Shown: positions 1-13,300 of the stretch, one piece after another
Layout of the letters: each line of letters starts with the position of its first letter
Position numbering within the stretch: position 1 is the first letter of the stretch
Assembly (NCBI RefSeq): GCF_964237555.1
Contig: NC_091444.1
Location: forward strand, 81,210,213 to 81,274,212
Reading direction: 5' to 3'
Length of the DNA: 64,000 bases
DNA from: Oryctolagus cuniculus
Lineage: Eukaryota > Chordata > Mammalia > Lagomorpha > Leporidae
The notes under the pieces: model-generated
The model's input: only the letters and a program-made list of their open reading frames with translations
Told to the model about the DNA's origin: nothing
Databases searched by the model: none
Position numbers and translations under genes: made by a program

Positions 1-724
1 AACTCAATATGCCAGCCTCAAAACCAAAGCTCACATCAGAGAATTCATTACAAACCATGATAAATAAGAAAAAAGAGAAAAAAGCCAAAAAATTTCAAGA
101 ATCCATAATGATATTTGGCTTGATTTATTCGCAAGGAAACCGGCTGTTCCGGGATTCATCCACCCCTCCAGCTGACTGCCTGTGGAATTCTGACTGAATT
201 AACCTGAAAATCGCAGTGAAACCCAGTTTAGAGGCAATTAATATCTGTCACCTCAGTCAAAGTGTTCCATTGTATTTTCCAAAACACAAAAACTCACCTT
301 GGTCATGTTACCTATAGATTTATAAGCTTCAAATGCCTATTTGCTCTGTTTTTTATTTCATAATGGCTACTCTGTCCAAACTCTTCTTAGCATTGCATCA
401 GAATACAAAATTTGGGAAGGAAGAAGGCAAAGCCAACTCAGACCCAGAAAACATTTGGGAAATTGCCACACAGGAAACCACAAATCGGCTGAGGCACCCA
501 AAAGAATGACAGCAAGCCAGAATTGTTGGAGCAAGCCAACAGCTGTACCCTGATTGAAAAAGAACCATCCTCTTGTGCCCTGAACTCAATATGCCAGCCT
601 CAAAACCAAAGCTCACATCAGAAAATTCATAACAAACCATGAAAAAAAGAAAAAATAGAAAAAAGCCAAAGAAATGCAAGAATCCATAATGATATTGGGC
701 TTGATTTAGTTGCAAGGAAACTGG

Positions 725-1185
725 CTGTTCCCAGATTCATCCACCACTAAAGCTGACTGCCTGTGGATTTCTGACTGAATTAACCTGACAATCGTAGTGA
801 AACTCAAGAAACCAAATTTCAGCTGAGGCACCCAAAACAATGACAGCAAGCCAGAATTGGAGCAAGCCAACAGCTGTGCCCTGTTTGAAAAAGACCATTC
901 CTCCAGTACCCTGAACTCTATATTGCAGCCTCAAAACCAAAGCTCACATCAGAAAATTCATTGCAAACCATGATAAATAAGGGAAATGTGAAAAAGCCAA
1001 AGAAATGCAAGCCTGTGGAATCCTAACTGAATTAACTGAATTAACCTGAAAATCGCAGTGAAACTCAGTTTGGAGGCAATTAATATCTGTCACCTCAGCC
1101 AAAGTGTTCCATTTTATTTTCATAAACACAAAACTCACCTTGGTCATGTTACCTATAGATTTATAAGCTTCAAATGCCTATTTGC
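725..1185. repeat. Short monomer followed by 505-bp monomer, first of three such pairs
   Basis: A monomer in which GTGAAACTCA joins directly to AGAAACCAAATTTCAGC (loss of about 246 bp) is followed by one in which AAATGCAAG joins CCTGTGGAATCC (loss of about 75 bp). The same pair recurs at about 5800-6260 and 19445-19905. Full-to-full spacing across the pair is 841, 843 and 840 bp, so the two deletions were amplified together. Confidence 0.85.
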
Positions 1186-2699
1186 TCTGTTTTTTATTTC
1201 ATAATGGCTACTCTGTCCAAAATCTTGCTTGTATTGCATCAGAATACAAAATTTGGGAAGGAAGAAGGCAAAACCAACTCAGACCCAGAAAACATTTAGG
1301 AAATTTCCACACAAGAAACCACAAATCAGCTGAGGCACCCAAAACCATGACAGAAAGCCAGAATTGGAGCAAGCCAACAGCTGTGCCCTGATTGAAAAAG
1401 AACCTTCCTCTTGTGCCCTGAACTCCATATTGCAGCCTCAAAACCAAAGCTCACATCAGAAAATTCATTACAAACCATGAAAAATAAGGAAATGTGAAAA
1501 AGCCAAAGAAATGCAAGAGTCCTTTGTGATATTTGAAAGGATTTAGACACAAAGAAACTGGCTGTTTCCAGATTCATCCCCCCCTTCCATAGACTGACTT
1601 TGGAATTCTGATTGAATTCACCTCAAAATTGCTCTCACACTGAATTTGGAGGGAATTAGAATCTGTCACCTCAGCAGAAGCGTTCCATGTCATTTTCCAA
1701 AACACAGAATCTCATCTTGGTTGTGTTGCCTATGGATTTCTAATCCTGAAAGGGCAATGCGCTGTGTTTTTTTTTTTTTTTCTTTCATAATGGCTACTCT
1801 GTCCAAAATCTTGCTTGTATTGCATCAGAATACAAAATTTGGGAATAAGAAGGCAAAACCAACTCAGACCCAGAAAACATTTAGGAAATTGCAGCTCAAG
1901 AAACCACAAATCAGCTGAGTCACCCAAAACAATGACAGCAAGCCAGAATTGGAGCAAGCCAACAGCTGTGCCCTGATTGAAAAAGAACCTTCCTCTTGTG
2001 CCCTGAACTCCATATTGCAGCCTCAAAACCAAAGCTCACATCAGAAAATTCATTACAAACCATGATAAATAAGAAAAAAGAGAAAAAGCCAAAAAAAATG
2101 CAAGAATCCATAATGATGTAGGGCTTGATTTAGTCGCTAGGAAACCGGCTGTTCCCGGATTCATCCACCCCTCCAGCTGACTGCCTGTGGAATTCTGACT
2201 GAATTAACCTGAAAATCGCAGTGAAACTCAGTTTGTAGGCAATTAATATCTGTCACCTCAGCCAAAGTGTTCCATTTTATTTTCATAAACACAAAAACTC
2301 ACCTTGGTCATGTTACCTGTAGATTTCTAAGCTTCATACGCCTATTTGTTGGGTTTTTTATTTCATGATGGCTATTCTGTACAAACTCTTCTTTGCATTG
2401 CATCAGAATACAAAATTTGGGAAGGAAGAAGGCAAAGCCAACTCAGACCCAGAAAACATTTGGGAAATTGCCACAGAAGAAACCACAAATCGGCTAAGGC
2501 ACTCAAAACAATGACAGCAAGCCAGAAGTGGAGCAAGCCAACAGCTGTGCCCTGATTGAAAAAGACCATTCCTCCAGTGCCCTGAACTCAATATGCCAGC
2601 CTCAAAACCAAAGCTCACATCAGAAAATTCATTACAAACCATGATAAATAAGAAAAAAGAGAAAAAAGCCAAAGAAATGCAAGAATCCATAATGATATT

Positions 2700-3030
2700 G
2701 GGTTTGATTTAGCTGCAAGGAAACCAGCTGTTCCCAGATTCATCCACCACTAAAGCTGACTGCCTGTGGAATTCTGACTGAATTAACCTGACAATTGCAG
2801 TGAAACTCAAGAAACCAAATTTCAGCTGAGGCACCCAAAAGAAAGACAATAGCCAGAATTGGAGCAAGCCAACAGCTGTGCCCTGATTGAAAAAGACCAT
2901 TCCTTCCGTGTCTTGAACTCCGTATTCCAGCCTCAAAATCAAAGCTCACATCAGAAAATTCATTACAAACCATGATAAATAAGGGAAATGTGAAACAGCC
3001 AAAGAAATGGAAGAGTCCTTTGTGATATTT
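2700..3030. repeat. Short monomer followed by a full B monomer, first of four
   Basis: The same 246-bp-deleted monomer is here followed by a full B-type copy, giving spacings near 913 bp. The arrangement recurs near 13015-13340, 16180-16510 and 21425-21745 (spacings 915, 915 and 911 bp). In every case the preceding copy is A-type. Confidence 0.83.
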
Positions 3031-6000
3031 GAAAGGATTTAGACACAAAGAAATTGGCTGTTTCCGCATTCATACCCCCCTTCCACAGACTGACTTTGGA
3101 ATTCTGATTGAATTCACCTCAAAATCACTCTCACACTCCATTTGGAGGGAATTAGAATCTGTCACCTCAGCAGAAGAGTTCCATGTCATTTTCCAAAACA
3201 CAGAATCTCATCTTGGATGTGTTGCCTATGGGTTTCTAATCCTGAAAGGGCAATTTGCTGTGTTTTTTTTTTTCTTTCATAATGGCTACTCTGTCCAAAA
3301 TCTTGCTTGTATTGCATCAGAATACAAAATTTGGGAAGGAAGAAGGCAAAACCAGCTCAGACCCAGAAAACATTTAGGAAATTGCCACACAAGAAACCAC
3401 AAATCAGCTGAGGCACCCAAAACAATGAGAGCAAGCCACAAGTGGAGCAAGCCAACAGCTGTGCCCTGATTGAAAAGGGCCATTCCTTCCGTGCCTTGAA
3501 CTCCATATTCCAGCCTCAAAATCAAAGCTCACATCAGAAAATTCATTACAAACCATGATAAAGAAGAAATATGTGAAAAGAGCCAAAGAAATGGAAGAGT
3601 CCTTTTTGATAGTGGGCTTGATTTAGTCACAAGGAAACAGGCTGTTTCCGGATTCATCCACCCCTCCCAGCTGACTGGCTTATTTGTTTTGTTTTTTATT
3701 TCATAATGGATCTGCTGTCTAAACTCTGGTTTGTATTGCGTCAGAATACAAAATTTGGGAAGGAAGAATGCAAAACCAACTCAGAACCAGAAATCATTTA
3801 GGAAATTGCCGCTCAAGAAACCAAAACTCGGCTGAGGCACCCAAAACCATGACAGAAAGCCAGAATTGGAGCAAGCCAACAGCTGTGCCCTGATTGAAAA
3901 AGACCATTCCTTCCATGTCTTGAACTCCATATTCCAGCCTCAAAATCAAAGCTCACATCAGAAAATTCATTACAAACCATGATAAATAAGGGAAATGTGA
4001 AAAAGCCAAAGAAATGGAAAGTCCTTTGTGATATTTGAAAGGATTTAGACACAAAGAAACAGGCTGTTTCCAGATTCATCCCCCCCTTCCACAGACTGAC
4101 TTTGGAAATCGCTCTCACACTCCATTGGAGGGAATTAGAATCTGTCACGTCAGCAGAAGCGTTCCATGTCATTTTCCAAAACGCAGAATCTCATCTTGGT
4201 TGTGTTGCCTATGGATTTCTAATCCTGAAAGGGCAATTTGCTGTGTTTTTTTTTTTTTTCTTTCATAATGGCTACTCTGTCCAAAATCTTGCTTGTATTG
4301 CATCAGAATACAAAATTTGGGAAGGAAGAAGGCAAAACCAACTCAGACCCAGAAAACATTTAGGAAATTGCCACACAAGAAACCAAAAATCAGCTGAGGC
4401 ACCCAAAACAATGAGAGCAAGCCACAAGTGGAGCAAGCCAACAGCTGTGCCCTGATTGAAAAGGGCCATTCCTTCCGTGCCTTGAACTCCATATTCCAGC
4501 CTCAAAACCAAAGCTCACATCAGAAAATTCATTACAAACCATGATAAATAAGAAAAAAGAGAAAAAAAGCCAAAAAAAATGCAAGAATCCATAATGTTAT
4601 AGGGCTTGATTTAGTCGCTAGGAAACCTGCTGTTACAGGATGCATCCACCCCTCCAGCTGACTGCCTGTGGAATTCTGACTGAATTAACCTGAAAATCGC
4701 AGTGAAACTCAGTTTGGAGGCGATTAATATCTGTCACCTCAGCCAAAGTGTTCCATTTTATTTTCCAAAACACAAAAACTCACCTTGGTCATGTTACCTG
4801 TAGATTTGTAAGCTTAAAACACCTATTTGTTGTGTTTTTTGTTTCATAGTGGCTCTCTGTCCAAAATCTTGCTTGTATTGCATCAGAATACAAAATTTGG
4901 GAAGGAAGAAGGCAAAGCCGACTCAGAACCAGAGAACATTTAGGAAATTGCCACACAAGAAACCAAAAATCGGCTGAGGAACCCAAAACAATGACAGCAA
5001 GCCAGAATTGCAGCAAGCCAACAACTGTACCCTCTTTGAAAAGGACCGTTCCTCCAGTACCCTGAACTCCATATTGCAGCCTCAAAACCAAAGCTCACAT
5101 CAGAGAATTCATTACAAACCATGATAAATAAGAAAAAAGAGAAAAAAGCCAAAAAAATGCAAGAATCCATAATTATGTTGGGCTTGATTTAGTCGCTAGG
5201 AAACCGGCTGTTCCCGGATTCATCCACCATTCCAGCTGACTGCCTGTGGAATTCTGACTGAATTAACTGAATTAACCTGAAAATCGCAGTGAAACTCAGT
5301 TTGGAGGCAATTAATATCTGTCACCTCAGTCAAAGTGTTCCATTGTATTTTCCAAAACACAAAAACTCACCTTGGTCATGTTACCTATAGATTTATAAGC
5401 TTCAAATGCCTATTTGCTCTGTTTTTTATTTCATAATGGCTACTCTGTCCAAACTCTTCTTAGCATTGCATCAGAATACAAAATTTGGGAAGGAAGAAGG
5501 CAAAGCCAACTCAGACCCAGAAAACATTTGGGAAATTGCCACACAAGAAACCACAAATTGGCTGAGGCACCCAAAACAATGACAGCAAGCCAGAATTGTT
5601 GGAGCAAGCCAACAGCTGTACCCTGATTGAAAAAGAACCATCCTCTTGTGCCCTGAACTCAATATGCCAGCCTCAAAACCAAAGCTCACATCAGAAAATT
5701 CATAACAAACCATGAAAAAAAGAAAATAGAGAAAAAAGCCAAAGAAATGCAAGAATCCATAATGATATTGGGCTTGATTTGGTTGCAAGGAAACTGGCTG
5801 TTCCCAGATTCATCCACCACTAAAGCTGACTGCCTGTGGATTTCTGACTGAATTAACCTGACAATCGTAGTGAAACTCAAGAAACCAAATTTCAGCTGAG
5901 GCACCCAAAACAATGACAGCAAGCCAGAATTGGAGCAAGCCAACAGCTGTGCCCTGTTTGAAAAAGACCATTCCTCCAGTACCCTGAACTCCATATTGCA

Positions 6001-6859
6001 GCCTCAAAACCAAAGCTCACATCAGAAAATTCATTACAAACCATGATAAATAAGGGAAATGCGAAAAAGCCAAAGAAATGCAAGCCTGTGGAATCCTAAC
6101 TGAATTAACTGAATTAACCTGAAAATCGCAGTGAAACTCAGTTTGGAGGCAATTAATATCTGTCACCTCAGCCAAAGTGTTCCATTTTATTTTCTAAAAC
6201 ACAAAAACTCACCTTGGTCATGTTACCTGTAGATTTGTAAGCTTCAAGCACCTATTTGTTGTGTTTTTTATTTCATAATGGCTACTCTGTCCAAAATCTT
6301 GCTTGTATTGCATCAGAATACAAAATTTGGGAAGGAAGAAGGCAAAGCCGACTCAGAACCAGAGAACATTTAGGAAATTGCCACACAAGAAACCACAAAT
6401 CGGCTGAGGCACCCAAAACAATGACAGCAAGCCAGAATTGCAGCAAGCCAACAACTGTACCCTCTTTGAAAAAGACCATTCCTCCAGTACCCTGAACTCC
6501 ATATTGCAGCCAAAAAACCAAAGCTCACATCAGAAAATTCATTACAAACCATGAAAAATAAGGGAAATGTGAAAAAGCCAAAGAAATGCAAGAGACCTTT
6601 GTGATATTTGAAAGGATTTAGACACAAAGAAACTGGCTGTTTCCAGATTCATACCCCCCTTCCAAAGACTGACTTTGGAATTCTGATTGAATTCACCTCA
6701 AAATTGCTCTCACACTGCATTTGGAAGGAAATAGAATCTGTCACCTCAGCAGAAGCGTTCCATGTCATTTTCCAAAACACAGAATCTCATCTTGGTTGTT
6801 TTGCCCATGGATTTCTAATCCTGAAAGGGCAATTTGCTGTGTTTTTTTTTTCTTTTCTT

Positions 6860-9800
6860 TCATAATGGCTACTCTGTCCAAAATCTTGCTTGTATTGCAT
6901 CAGAATACAAAATTTGGGAAGGAAGAAGGCAAAAACAACTCAGAACCAGAAAACATTTAGGAAATGGCCACACAAGAAACCACAAATCAGGTGAGGCACC
7001 GAAAACAATGACAGCAAGCCAGAATTTGAGCAAGCCAACAGCTGTGCCCTGATTGAAAAAGAACCTTCCTCTTGTGCCCTGAACTCCATATTGCAGCCAC
7101 AAAACCAAAGCTCACATCAGAAAATTCATTACAAACCATGATAAATAAGGGAAATGTGAAAAAGCCAAAGAAATGCAAGAGTCCTTTGTGATGTTTGGCT
7201 GGATTTAGACACAAAGAAACTGGCTGTTTCCAGATTCATACCCCCCTTCCAAAGACTGACTTTGGAATTCTGATTGAATTCACCTCAAAATCGCTCTCAC
7301 ACTCCATTTGGAGGGAAATAGAATCTGTCACCTCAGCAGAAGCGTTCCATGTCATTTTCCAAAACACAGAATCTCATCTTGGTTGTTTTGCCCATGGATT
7401 TCTAATCCTGAAAGGGCAATTTGCTGTGTTTTTTTTTTTCTTTTCTTTCATAATGGCTACTCTGTCCAAAATCTTGCTTGTATTGCATCAGAATACAAAA
7501 TTTGGGAAGGAAGAAGGCAAAAGCAACTCAGAACCAGAAAACATTTAGGAAATGGCCACACAAGAAACCACAAATCAGGTGAGGCACCGAAAACAATGAC
7601 AGCAAGCCAGAATTTGAGCAAGCCAACAGCTGTGCCCTGATTGAAAAAGAACCTTCCTCTTGTGCCCTGAACTCAATATGCCAGCCTCAAAACCAAAGCT
7701 CACATCAGAAAATTCATTACAAACCATGATAAATAAGAAAAAAGAGAAAAAAAGCCAAAAAAAATGCAAGAATCCATAATGTTATAGGGCTTGATTTAGT
7801 CGCTAGGAAACCTGCTGTTACAGGATGCATCCACCCCTCCAGCTGACTGCCTGTGGAATTCTGACTGAATTAACCTGAAAATCGCAGTGAAACTCAGTTT
7901 GGAGGCGATTAATATCTGTCACCTCAGTCAAAGTGTTCCATTTTATTTTCCAAAACACAAAAACTCACCTTGGTCATGTTACCTGTAGATTTGTAAGCTT
8001 CAAACACCTATTTGTTGTGTTTTTTATTTCATAGTGGCTCTCTGTCCAAAATCTTGCTTGTATTGCATCAGAATACAAAATTTGGGAAGGAAGAAGGCAA
8101 AGCCGACTCAGACCCAGAGAACATTTAGGAAATTGCCACACAAGAAACCAAAAATCGGCTGAGGAACCCAAAACAATGACAGCAAGCCAGAATTGCAGCA
8201 AGCCAACAACTGTACCCTCTTTGAAAAGGACCGTTCCTCCAGTACCCTGAACTCCATATTGCAGCCAAAAAACCAAAGCTCTCATCAGAAAATTCATTAC
8301 AAACCATGATAAATAAGGGAAATGGGAAAAGCCAAAGAAATGCAAGAGACCTTTGTGATATTTGAAAGGATTTAGACACAAAGAAACTGGCTGTTTCCAG
8401 ATTCATACCCCCCTTCCACAGACTGACTTTGGAATTCTGATTGAATTCACCTCAAAATCGCTCTCACACTCCATTTGGAGGGAAATAGAATCTGTCACCT
8501 CAGCAGAAGCGTTCCATGTCATTTTCCAAAACACAGAATCTCATCTTGGTTGTGTTGCCTATGGATTTCTAATCCTGAAAGGGCAATTTGCTGTGTTTTT
8601 TTTTCTTTCATAATGGCTACTCTGTCCAAAATCTTGCTTGTATTGCATCAGAATACAAAATTTGGGAAGGAAGAAGGCAAAAACAACTCAGAACCAGAAA
8701 ACATTTAGGAAATGGCCACACAAGAAACCACAAATCAGGTGAGGCACCGAAAACAATGACAGCAAGCCAGAATTTGAGCAAGCCAACAGCTGTGCCCTGA
8801 TTGAAAAAGAACCTTCCTCTTGTGCCCTGAACTCCATATTGCAGCCACAAAACCAAAGCTCACATCAGAAAATTCATTACAAACCATGATAAATAAGGGA
8901 AATGTGAAAAAGCCAAAGAAATGCAAGAGTCCTTTGTGATGTTTGGCTGGATTTAGACACAAAGAAACTGGCTGTTTCCAGATTCATACCCCCCTTCCAA
9001 AGACTGACTTTGGAATTCTGATTGAATTCACCTCAAAATCGCTCTCACACTGCATTTGGAGGGAAATAGAATCTGTCACCTCAGCAGAAGCGTTCCATGT
9101 CATTTTCCAAAACACAGAATCTCATCTTGGTTGTTTTGCCCATGGATTTCTAATCCTGAAAGGGCAATTTGCTGTGTTATTTTTTTCTTTTCTTTCATAA
9201 TGGCTACTCTGTCCAAAATCTTGCTTGTATTGCATCAGAATACAAAATTTGGGAAGGAAGAAGGCAAAAGCAACTCAGAACCAGAAAACATTTAGGAAAT
9301 GGCCACACAAGAAACCACAAATCAGGTGAGGCACCGAAAACAATGACAGCAAGCCAGAATTTGAGCAAGCCAACAGCTGTGCCCTGATTGAAAAAGAACC
9401 TTCCTCTTGTGCCCTGAACTCAATATGCCAGCCTCAAAAACAAAGCTCACATCAGAAAATTCATTACAAACCATGATAAATAAGAAAAAAGAGAAAAAAA
9501 GCCAAAAAAAATGCAAGAATCCATAATGTTATAGGGCTTGATTTAGTCGCTAGGAAACCTGCTGTTACAGGATGCATCCACCCCTCCAGCTGACTGCCTG
9601 TGGAATTCTGACTGAATTAACCTGAAAATCGCAGTGAAACTCAGTTTGGAGGCGATTAATATCTGTCACCTCAGTCAAAGTGTTCCATTTTATTTTCCAA
9701 AACACAAAAACTCACCTTGGTCATGTTACCTGTAGATTTGTAAGCTTCAAACACCTATTTGTTGTGTTTTTTATTTCATAGTGGCTCTCTGTCCAAAATC

Positions 9801-10356
9801 TTGCTTGTATTGCATCAGAATACAAAATTTGGGAAGGAAGAAGGCAAAGCCGACTCAGACCCAGAGACCATTTAGGAAATTGCCACACAAGAAACCAAAA
9901 ATCGGCTGAGGAACCCAAAACAATGACAGCAAGCCAGAATTGCAGCAAGCCAACAACTGTACCCTCTTTGAAAAGGACCGTTCCTCCAGTACCCTGAACT
10001 CCATATTGCAGCCAAAAAACCAAAGCTCTCATCAGAAAATTCATTACAAACCATGATAAATAAGGGAAATAGGAAAAGCCAAAGAAATGCAAGAGACCTT
10101 TGTGATATTTGAAAGGATTTAGACACAAAGAAACTGGCTGTTTCCAGATTCATACCCCCCTTCCACAGACTGATTTTGGAATTCTGATTGAATTCACCTC
10201 AAAATCGCTCTCACACTCCATTTGGAGGGAAATAGAATCTGTCACCTCAGCAGAAGCGTTCCATGTCATTTTCCAAAACACAGAATCTCATCTTGGTTGT
10301 GTTGCCTATGGATTTCTAATCCTGAAAGGGCAATTTGCTGTGTTTTTTTTTCTTTC
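6860..10356. repeat. Near-identical tandem duplication of a 1.75 kb trimer (B-B-A)
   Basis: Two successive blocks, about 6860-8607 and 8608-10356, each contain two B-type monomers and one A-type monomer in the same order. Long stretches match base for base, for example the first 350 bp of each block. The few differences include AAATGGGAAAAG near 8320 versus AAATAGGAAAAG near 10068. Flanking monomers differ more, so this is the most recent amplification visible in the array. Confidence 0.9.
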
Positions 10357-13300
10357 ATAATGGCTACTCTGTCCAAAATCTTGCTTGTATTGCATCAGAA
10401 TACAAAATTTGGGAAGGAAGAAGGCAAAACCAACTCAGACCCAGAAAACATTTAGGAAATTGCCGCTCAAGAAACCACAAATCAGCTGAGGCACCCAAAA
10501 CAATGACAGCAAGCCAGAAGTGGGGCAAGCCAACAGCTGTGCCCTGATTGAAAAAGAACCATCCTCTTGTGCCCTGAACTCAATATGCCAGCCTCAAAAC
10601 CAAAGCTCACATCAGAAAATTCATTACAAACCATGATAAATAAGGGAAATGTGAAAAAGCCAAAGAAATGCAAGAGTCCTTTGTGATATTTGAAAGGATT
10701 TAGACACAAAGAAACTGGCTGTTTCCAGATTCATACCCCCTTCCACAGACTGACTTTGGAATTCTGATTGAATTCACCTCAAAATCGCTCTCACACTCCA
10801 TTTGGAGGGAATTAGAATCTGTCACCTCAGCAGAAGCGTTCCATGTCATTTTCCAAAACACAGAATCTCATCTTGGTTGTGTTGCCCATGGATTTCTAAT
10901 CCTGAAAGGGCAATTTGCTGTGTTTTTTTTTTCTTTCATAGTGGCTCTCTGTCCAAAATCTTGCTTGTATTGCATCAGAATACAAAATTTGGGAAGGAAG
11001 AAGGCAAAACCAACTCAGACCCAGAAAACATTTAGGAAATGGCCACACAAGAAACCACAAATCAGCTGAGGCACCCAAAACAATGATAGCAAGCCAGAAT
11101 TGGAGCAAGCCAACAGCTGTGCCCTGATTGAAAAAGAAACTTCCTCTTGTGCACTGAACTCAATATGCCAGCCTCAAAAACAAAGCTCACATCAGAAAAT
11201 TCATTACAAACCATGATAAATAAGAAAACAGAGAAAAAAAGCCAAAAAAATGCAAGAATCCATAATGTTATAGGGCTTGATTTAGTCGCTAGGAAACCTG
11301 CTGTTACAGGATGCATCCACCCCTCCAGCTGACTGCCTGTGGAATTCTGACTGAATTAACCTGAAAATCGCAGTGAAACTCAGTTTGGAGGCAATTAATA
11401 TCTGTCACCTCAGCCAAAGTGTTCCATTTTATTTTCATAAACACAAAAAACTCACCTTGGTCATGTTACCTGTAAATTTCTAAGCTTAAACGCCTATTTG
11501 TTGTGTTTTTTATTTCACAATGGATATTCTGTACAAACTCTTCTTTGCATTGCATCAGAATACAAAATGTGGGAAGGAAGAAGGCAAAGCCAACTCAGAC
11601 CCAGAAAACATTTGGGAAATTGCCACACAAGAAACCACAAATCGGCTGAGGCACTCAAAACAATGACAGCAAGCCAGAATTTAAGCAAGCCAACAGCTGT
11701 GCCCTGATTGAAAAAGAACCATCCTCTTGTGCCCTGAACTCAATATGCCAGCCTCAAAACCAAAGCTGACTTCAGAAAATTCATTACAAACCATGATAAA
11801 TAAGGGAAATGTGAAAAAGCCAAAGAAATGCAAGAGACCTTTGTGATATTTGAAAGGATTTAGACACAAAGAAACTGGCTGTTTCCAGATTCATACCCCC
11901 CTTCCACAGACTGACTTTGGAATTCTGATTGTATTCACCTCAAAATCGCTCTCACACTCCATTTGGAGGGAATTAGAATCTGTCACCTCAGCAGAAGCGT
12001 TCCATGTCATTTTCCAAAACACAGAATCTCATCTTGGTTGTGTTGCCTATGGATTTCTAATCCTGAAAGGGCAATGTGCTGTGTTTTTTTTTTCTTTCCT
12101 AATGGCTACTCTGTCCAAAATCATGCTTGTATTGCATCAGAATACAAAATTTGGGAAGGAAGAATGCAAAACCAACTCAGACCCAGAAAACATTTAGGAA
12201 ATTGCCACACAAGAAACCACAAATCAGCTGAGGCACCCAAAACAATGACAGCAAGCCAGAATTGGAGCAAGCCAACAGCTGTGCCCTGATTGAAAAAGAA
12301 CCTTCCTCTTGTGCCCTGAACTCCATATTGCAGCCTCAAAACCAAAGCTCACATCAGAAAATTCATTACAAACCATGATAAATAAGAAAAAAGAGAAAAA
12401 AGCCAAAGAAATGCAAGAATCCATAATGATATTGGGCTTGATTTAGTCGCTAGGAAACTGGCTGTTCCCAGATTCATCCACCCCTCCAGCTGACTGCCTG
12501 TGGAATTCTGACTGAATTAACCTGAAAATCGCAGTGAAACTCAGTTTGGAGGCAATTAATATCTGTCACCTCAGTCAAAGTGTTCCATTTTATTTTCATA
12601 AACACAAAACTCACCTTGGTCATGTTACCTGTAGATTTCTAAGCTTCAAACGCCTATTTGTTGTGTTTTTTTATTTCATAATGGCTATTCTGTACAAACT
12701 CTTCTTTGCATTGCATCAGAATACAAAATTTGGGAAGGAAGAAGGCAAAGCCAACTCAGACCCTGAAAACATTTGGGAAATTGCCACGCAAGAAACCACA
12801 AATTGGCTGAGGCACTCAAAACAATGACAGCAAGCCAGAAGTGGAGCAAGCCAACAGCTGTGCCCTGATTGAAAAAGAACCATCCTCTTGTGCCCTGAAC
12901 TCAATATGCCAGCCTCAAAACCAAAGCTCACATCAGAAAATTCATTACAAACCATGATAAATAAGAAAAATGAGAAAAAAGCCAAAGAAATGCAAGAATC
13001 CATAATGATATTGGGTTTGATTTAGCTGCAAGGAAACCAGCTGTTCCCAGATTCATCCACAACCAAAGCTGACTGCCTGTGGAATTCTAACTGAATTAAC
13101 CTGACAATCACAGTGAAACAAAAGAAATCAAATTTCAGCTGAGGCACCCAAAACAAAGACAATAGCCAGAATTGGAGCAAGCCAACAGCTGTGCCCTGTT
13201 TGAAATACACCATTCCTCCGGTGCCCTGAACTCTATATTGCAGCCTCAAAACCAAAGCTCACATCAGAAAATTCATTACAAACCATGATAAATAAGGGAA

